Shown here: positions 6,220 through 8,076 of the stretch, in pieces
Numbering within the stretch: position 1 is the stretch's first letter
Layout: each line of letters opens with the position of its first letter
From: Candidatus Heimdallarchaeota archaeon
GTDB taxonomy: Archaea > Asgardarchaeota > Heimdallarchaeia > Heimdallarchaeales > Heimdallarchaeaceae
Length of the DNA: 8,076 bases
Reading direction: 5' to 3'
NCBI GenBank assembly: GCA_030603505.1
Contig: JAUVXQ010000049.1
Span: 1-8,076 of the forward strand
Position numbers and translations under genes: made by a program
Notes under the pieces: model-generated
Seen by the model: only the letters and a program-made list of their open reading frames with translations
What the model was told of the DNA's origin: nothing
Databases searched by the model: none

Positions 6220-6753
6220 TCATGGAAATGCTGGATGATTCTTATCTTCAACTCTCATCTGAAATACTCTTCTATTCTTAATATCCATTTTTTGAAAATA
6301 GAATCTACTTTTAATTGTTTCAAATTTAACAATTGATTTAGGACAGATTTTTACCAATACCATTTCTGGGATTTTTGAGAATGCGTCTACAAATGCTTTT
6401 GCTAATTTTCTTTCAAACAAATCTAAAAAAGCCTTGTTTTCCTTATCTGATGGTTTTCCAAGAATTTCAGCTTCACCTTCATATTGTACATTTTTCAGAG
6501 TTAATGCCACTCTTGGGTTTTCTTTAATTTGAGCTATTTTCTTATTATTATCCCAAGACCAGAAAAGGATTTCCAACCCATCATTAGCAAAAGTGACAGT
6601 TCTCGCAGTTACACGATCTTTACTTGAAGTTGCTAAAACAATCTCTCTATTTTCATCAAAGATATGGATAATTTCATCCTTAAATGTTCCAAAATCGAGT
6701 TCTTTCCTCATCTTTATTATTGATTCCTCGGTATCTAAATCCTTCTGACTCAT
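6220..6753 (-). CDS. Pyridoxamine 5'-phosphate oxidase-like FMN-binding split-barrel protein
   Basis: A complete 177-residue protein. After a charged N-terminal helix (about 1-33), IVLATSSKDRVTARTVTF (38-55) and LEILFWSWDNNKKIAQIKENPRVAL (60-84) show the hallmark order of the split-barrel family. That order is a strand with an Arg-x-Val segment, a strand ending in a Ser/Trp turn, a Lys helix, then an ENPRV strand and an EGEAEILG strand (92-99). Members bind FMN, F420 or haem and include oxidases, reductases and general-stress proteins; the sequence alone does not tell which cofactor is used here. The C-terminal region (about 104-177) has KICPKSIVKFE, a strand seen in general-stress-type members. 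A truncated relative lies at 5052-4759 on the same strand, with the zinc-ribbon membrane protein between them. A TATA box at 6781-6791 allows only a short leader. Confidence 0.85.
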   Translation of the reverse strand: MSQKDLDTEESIIKMRKELDFGTFKDEIIHIFDENREIVLATSSKDRVTARTVTFANDGLEILFWSWDNNKKIAQIKENPRVALTLKNVQYEGEAEILGKPSDKENKAFLDLFERKLAKAFVDAFSKIPEMVLVKICPKSIVKFETIKSRFYFQKMDIKNRRVFQMRVEDKNHPAFP

Positions 6754-6780
6754 CTGTATCTCTCTATCTTTTTTATTAGA

Positions 6781-6791
6781 TATTTTTTATA
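6781..6791 (-). promoter_or_regulatory. TATA box for the split-barrel gene
   Basis: The minus strand reads TATAAAAAATA, a close match to the archaeal TATA consensus. It is centred about 33 nt before the ATG at 6753, giving a leader of roughly 5-10 nt. The remaining intergenic DNA (6792-7004) is T-rich on the plus strand and shows no convincing gene or RNA. Confidence 0.55.
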
Positions 6792-7004
6792 ATAGTGTTA
6801 TGCAAAATATTTGAAGCTAAGTCAGTTATTTCTCTATCCCTTTTCGAATTTTCTTATATCTTTTTTTGATTGCTGACGTAACAACAGTTCAAGTACTATG
6901 GAAAGCCTTCCTAATAACTTCCTGGTTCAACGGGCTTTTTCTTTCGCTTGTTATTTTATACCTAGTTTGATAAAACATGCCCCATACCCTCGTAATTTTC
7001 TTTT

Positions 7005-7370
7005 CTAGTGATTCTGTAGAGGATTAAGTGCTTTTTTTGAATTTTCCGTAATAATTTCAGTTATCAATTCTTCATCTATTCCTTCTTTCACACAATAAGG
7101 AACAAATTCCTTGAAAAATCGTGCATATGGTCTCATTGGCCATTCTTCCTCATCTTCTTTAATCCAATAAGAACCAGAATCTTGTCCAAACAGTAACTGA
7201 GAGAGTAGTTTCTCTTCTTGTAGTTTCCTTATCGCTGGAGGATATTTGGTAAAATCTTCAGCTCCTCCTAAGGTATCAAATTCTAGCCAAATCCCTTTCT
7301 TCCCAAATTCTAGAATCTTTTCCATATCCATCTGCCCATCAGCATGATTATTTCTACCCATTTTTACCAT
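7005..7370 (-). pseudogene. C-terminal fragment of a phosphotriesterase-family metal hydrolase
   Basis: The 121 residues correspond to the last third of phosphotriesterase/lactonase-type TIM barrels, which are usually about 320-350 residues. NHADGQMD (8-15) corresponds to the strand carrying the fifth metal-binding residue (His9; His230 in the bacterial enzyme). GIWLEFDTLGG (26-36) is the next strand. LLFGQDSG (59-66) carries the metal-bound catalytic Asp64 (Asp301 in the bacterial enzyme). PYARFFKEFVPYCVKEGIDEELITEII is the closing helical region, with NSKKAL in place of the usual NPxRxL. The HxH pair, bridging Lys and next His are absent, so the fragment cannot build the binuclear centre. 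An in-frame TAA at 7388-7386 closes the frame upstream, next to the TnpB-like gene. Either ATG 7370 or ATG 7361 could still be translated. It is most likely a remnant broken by insertion or rearrangement. Confidence 0.78.
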
Positions 7371-7380
7371 ATTAATGTTA

Positions 7381-7391
7381 GCTTTTTATAG
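7381..7391. promoter_or_regulatory. TATA-like element between the hydrolase remnant and the TnpB-like gene
   Basis: The minus strand reads CTATAAAAAGC and the plus strand reads TTTTTATAG at the same place. On the plus strand it would start transcription near 7412, a few bases before the TnpB-like ATG at 7421. On the minus strand it would start near 7361, at the fourth codon of the hydrolase fragment, which is itself an ATG. Which direction is used cannot be decided from sequence. Confidence 0.35.
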
Positions 7392-7420
7392 GAAAATCTA
7401 AGAGAAGTAATGATTCCTGA

Positions 7421-8076
7421 ATGACGAGAAGTAGAGTGAGAACAACTGTAAAAGTGAGAATTAAGAAAGAAGTGCTCACCGCGCGTAAACAGAGAAGATT
7501 AGAGCAGATTACAGGCAGAGATACAAGAACCATTCTTCATGTTCTTAAGGTCATTTACCATAATGAAAATCATCTTATCAGGGGAAAAAACAGCAAGAAA
7601 AGAGTGAATAAAACTAAACTAGATCAACTTACCTTGACAACGACCAAAAATACTAAACACACATCTCGTTCAGAAGTTAGACATGATTTGAAGAAACGCT
7701 TTCCTCGCTCCTCTCATGATGAACTACAAGAATGTAGAGAAAATGCAACAGCTATTTATCACAGCCAACAAGCACTCAACGCTTCCCCTACTAAAGATGC
7801 TTTTTCAAAGAAAATACCTCGAACACAATCAGCAAACAAGAAAAGGTTCATTCTTACTTGTTCCACTTCCAACTCCATTGCTCGATGGTGGGTAGGGATA
7901 AGAGACTCGTTAGATACGCGGAAAAATACCTCCTACAAACATGAACGATTATGGTTACCTCTCGCATGTTCCCCTTATCATGAATATAACCTCCACCAAG
8001 GAAAAATACAAGCTCTTGAAGTGCTCTACTATCCCAAGAAAAAGGAATGGTGGGTACATTTCATCTTGCTCCATGT
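7421..8076 (+). CDS. TnpB-like (IS200/IS605 OrfB) RNA-guided nuclease family protein, N-terminal part
   Basis: The frame starts at ATG 7421, directly after an in-frame TGA (7418-7420), and stays open for 218 codons to the right edge. The N-terminus is strongly basic (MTRSRVRTTVKVRIKKEVL). Helical segments follow: TARKQRRLEQITGRDTRTI; RSEVRHDLKKRFPRSS followed by ELQECRENATAIYHS, typical of the helical region of TnpB; then strands RFILTCSTSNSIARWWVG. The visible end, EVLYYPKKKEWWVHFIL, matches the strand that in TnpB and Cas12f relatives directly precedes the first RuvC motif. The catalytic DED residues and zinc ribbon should therefore lie just beyond the window. TnpB is the accessory nuclease of IS200/IS605 elements, guided by an RNA from the element's right end. 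No TnpA gene is visible. GC content is visibly higher than in the neighbours (counted lines 40% and 50%), consistent with transfer. The assignment rests on pattern and architecture, not on catalytic residues. Confidence 0.72.
   Translation, partial: MTRSRVRTTVKVRIKKEVLTARKQRRLEQITGRDTRTILHVLKVIYHNENHLIRGKNSKKRVNKTKLDQLTLTTTKNTKHTSRSEVRHDLKKRFPRSSHDELQECRENATAIYHSQQALNASPTKDAFSKKIPRTQSANKKRFILTCSTSNSIARWWVGIRDSLDTRKNTSYKHERLWLPLACSPYHEYNLHQGKIQALEVLYYPKKKEWWVHFILLH

Noticed and set aside
6124..6336. A 70-codon plus-strand frame spanning the gap between the membrane protein and the split-barrel gene
   Set aside because: It is antisense to two supported genes and to a probable promoter, with no start signal.
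6896..6945. GGAAAGCCTTCC and a nearby GGTTCAACGG as signs of a small RNA or tRNA
   Set aside because: The stem is only four bases, and no acceptor, D or anticodon arm can be built around the GGTTCAA.
6898..7008. A 36-codon frame on the plus strand starting MESLPNNFLVQR
   Set aside because: It overlaps the 3' end of the hydrolase remnant, has no ribosome site or motif, and its length is expected by chance.
7390..7418. AGGAA and TTCCT as a possible hairpin at the left end of the mobile element
   Set aside because: A five-base stem around a 19-base loop is too weak to call as an IS605 left-end structure.
1..8076. A new defence or RNA-guided system linking the TnpB-like gene with its neighbours
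   Set aside because: The neighbours are metabolic, surface or broken genes on mixed strands, with separate promoters; nothing ties them functionally to the TnpB-like gene.

Overview
The window is AT-rich (a counted line in the membrane-protein gene is 30% GC) and looks archaeal. Most genes have an A/T-rich TATA-like box about 25-45 nt before the start codon, some with Shine-Dalgarno sites and some apparently leaderless. Gene ends carry T-runs rather than GC-rich hairpins, and the first gene encodes a surface protein with a C-terminal membrane anchor. The mix of zinc-ribbon proteins, a VPEF-anchored surface protein and an unusual TnpB-type protein is compatible with an Asgard archaeon. That placement is inference; no marker gene is present.

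Layout. 1-633 (+) is the C-terminal part of a membrane-anchored surface protein, followed by a T-run terminator. 982-800 (-) is a complete small 4-oxalocrotonate tautomerase. 1289-2503 (+) is an unrecognised protein with zinc-ribbon motifs and an acidic repeat, with a coding-like tail in another frame just after its stop. 2625-3920 (+) is a PLP-dependent class V aminotransferase of the cysteine-desulfurase-like type, without the catalytic cysteine. 3970-4614 (+) is a CPBP/Rce1-type intramembrane protease core that seems to lack its usual N-terminal helices. From 4759 to 6753 (-) an intact FMN-binding split-barrel (PNPOx-like) gene is followed by a multi-pass membrane protein with a C-terminal zinc ribbon, then by a 5'-truncated second copy of the split-barrel gene. 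7370-7005 (-) is the C-terminal third of a phosphotriesterase-family metal hydrolase. Directly beyond it, 7421 to the right edge (+) is the N-terminal half of a TnpB-like (IS200/IS605 OrfB) protein of higher GC content.

The genes do not form an obvious pathway or operon; most seem to have their own promoter. The clearest story is genome wear: a duplicated and decayed oxidase-like gene, a truncated hydrolase beside a mobile element, a protease missing its front, and a probable frameshift at the end of the zinc-ribbon gene. I see no tRNA, rRNA or CRISPR array, and no convincing new multi-gene system. The most unusual item is the TnpB-like gene, whose catalytic half lies outside the window.
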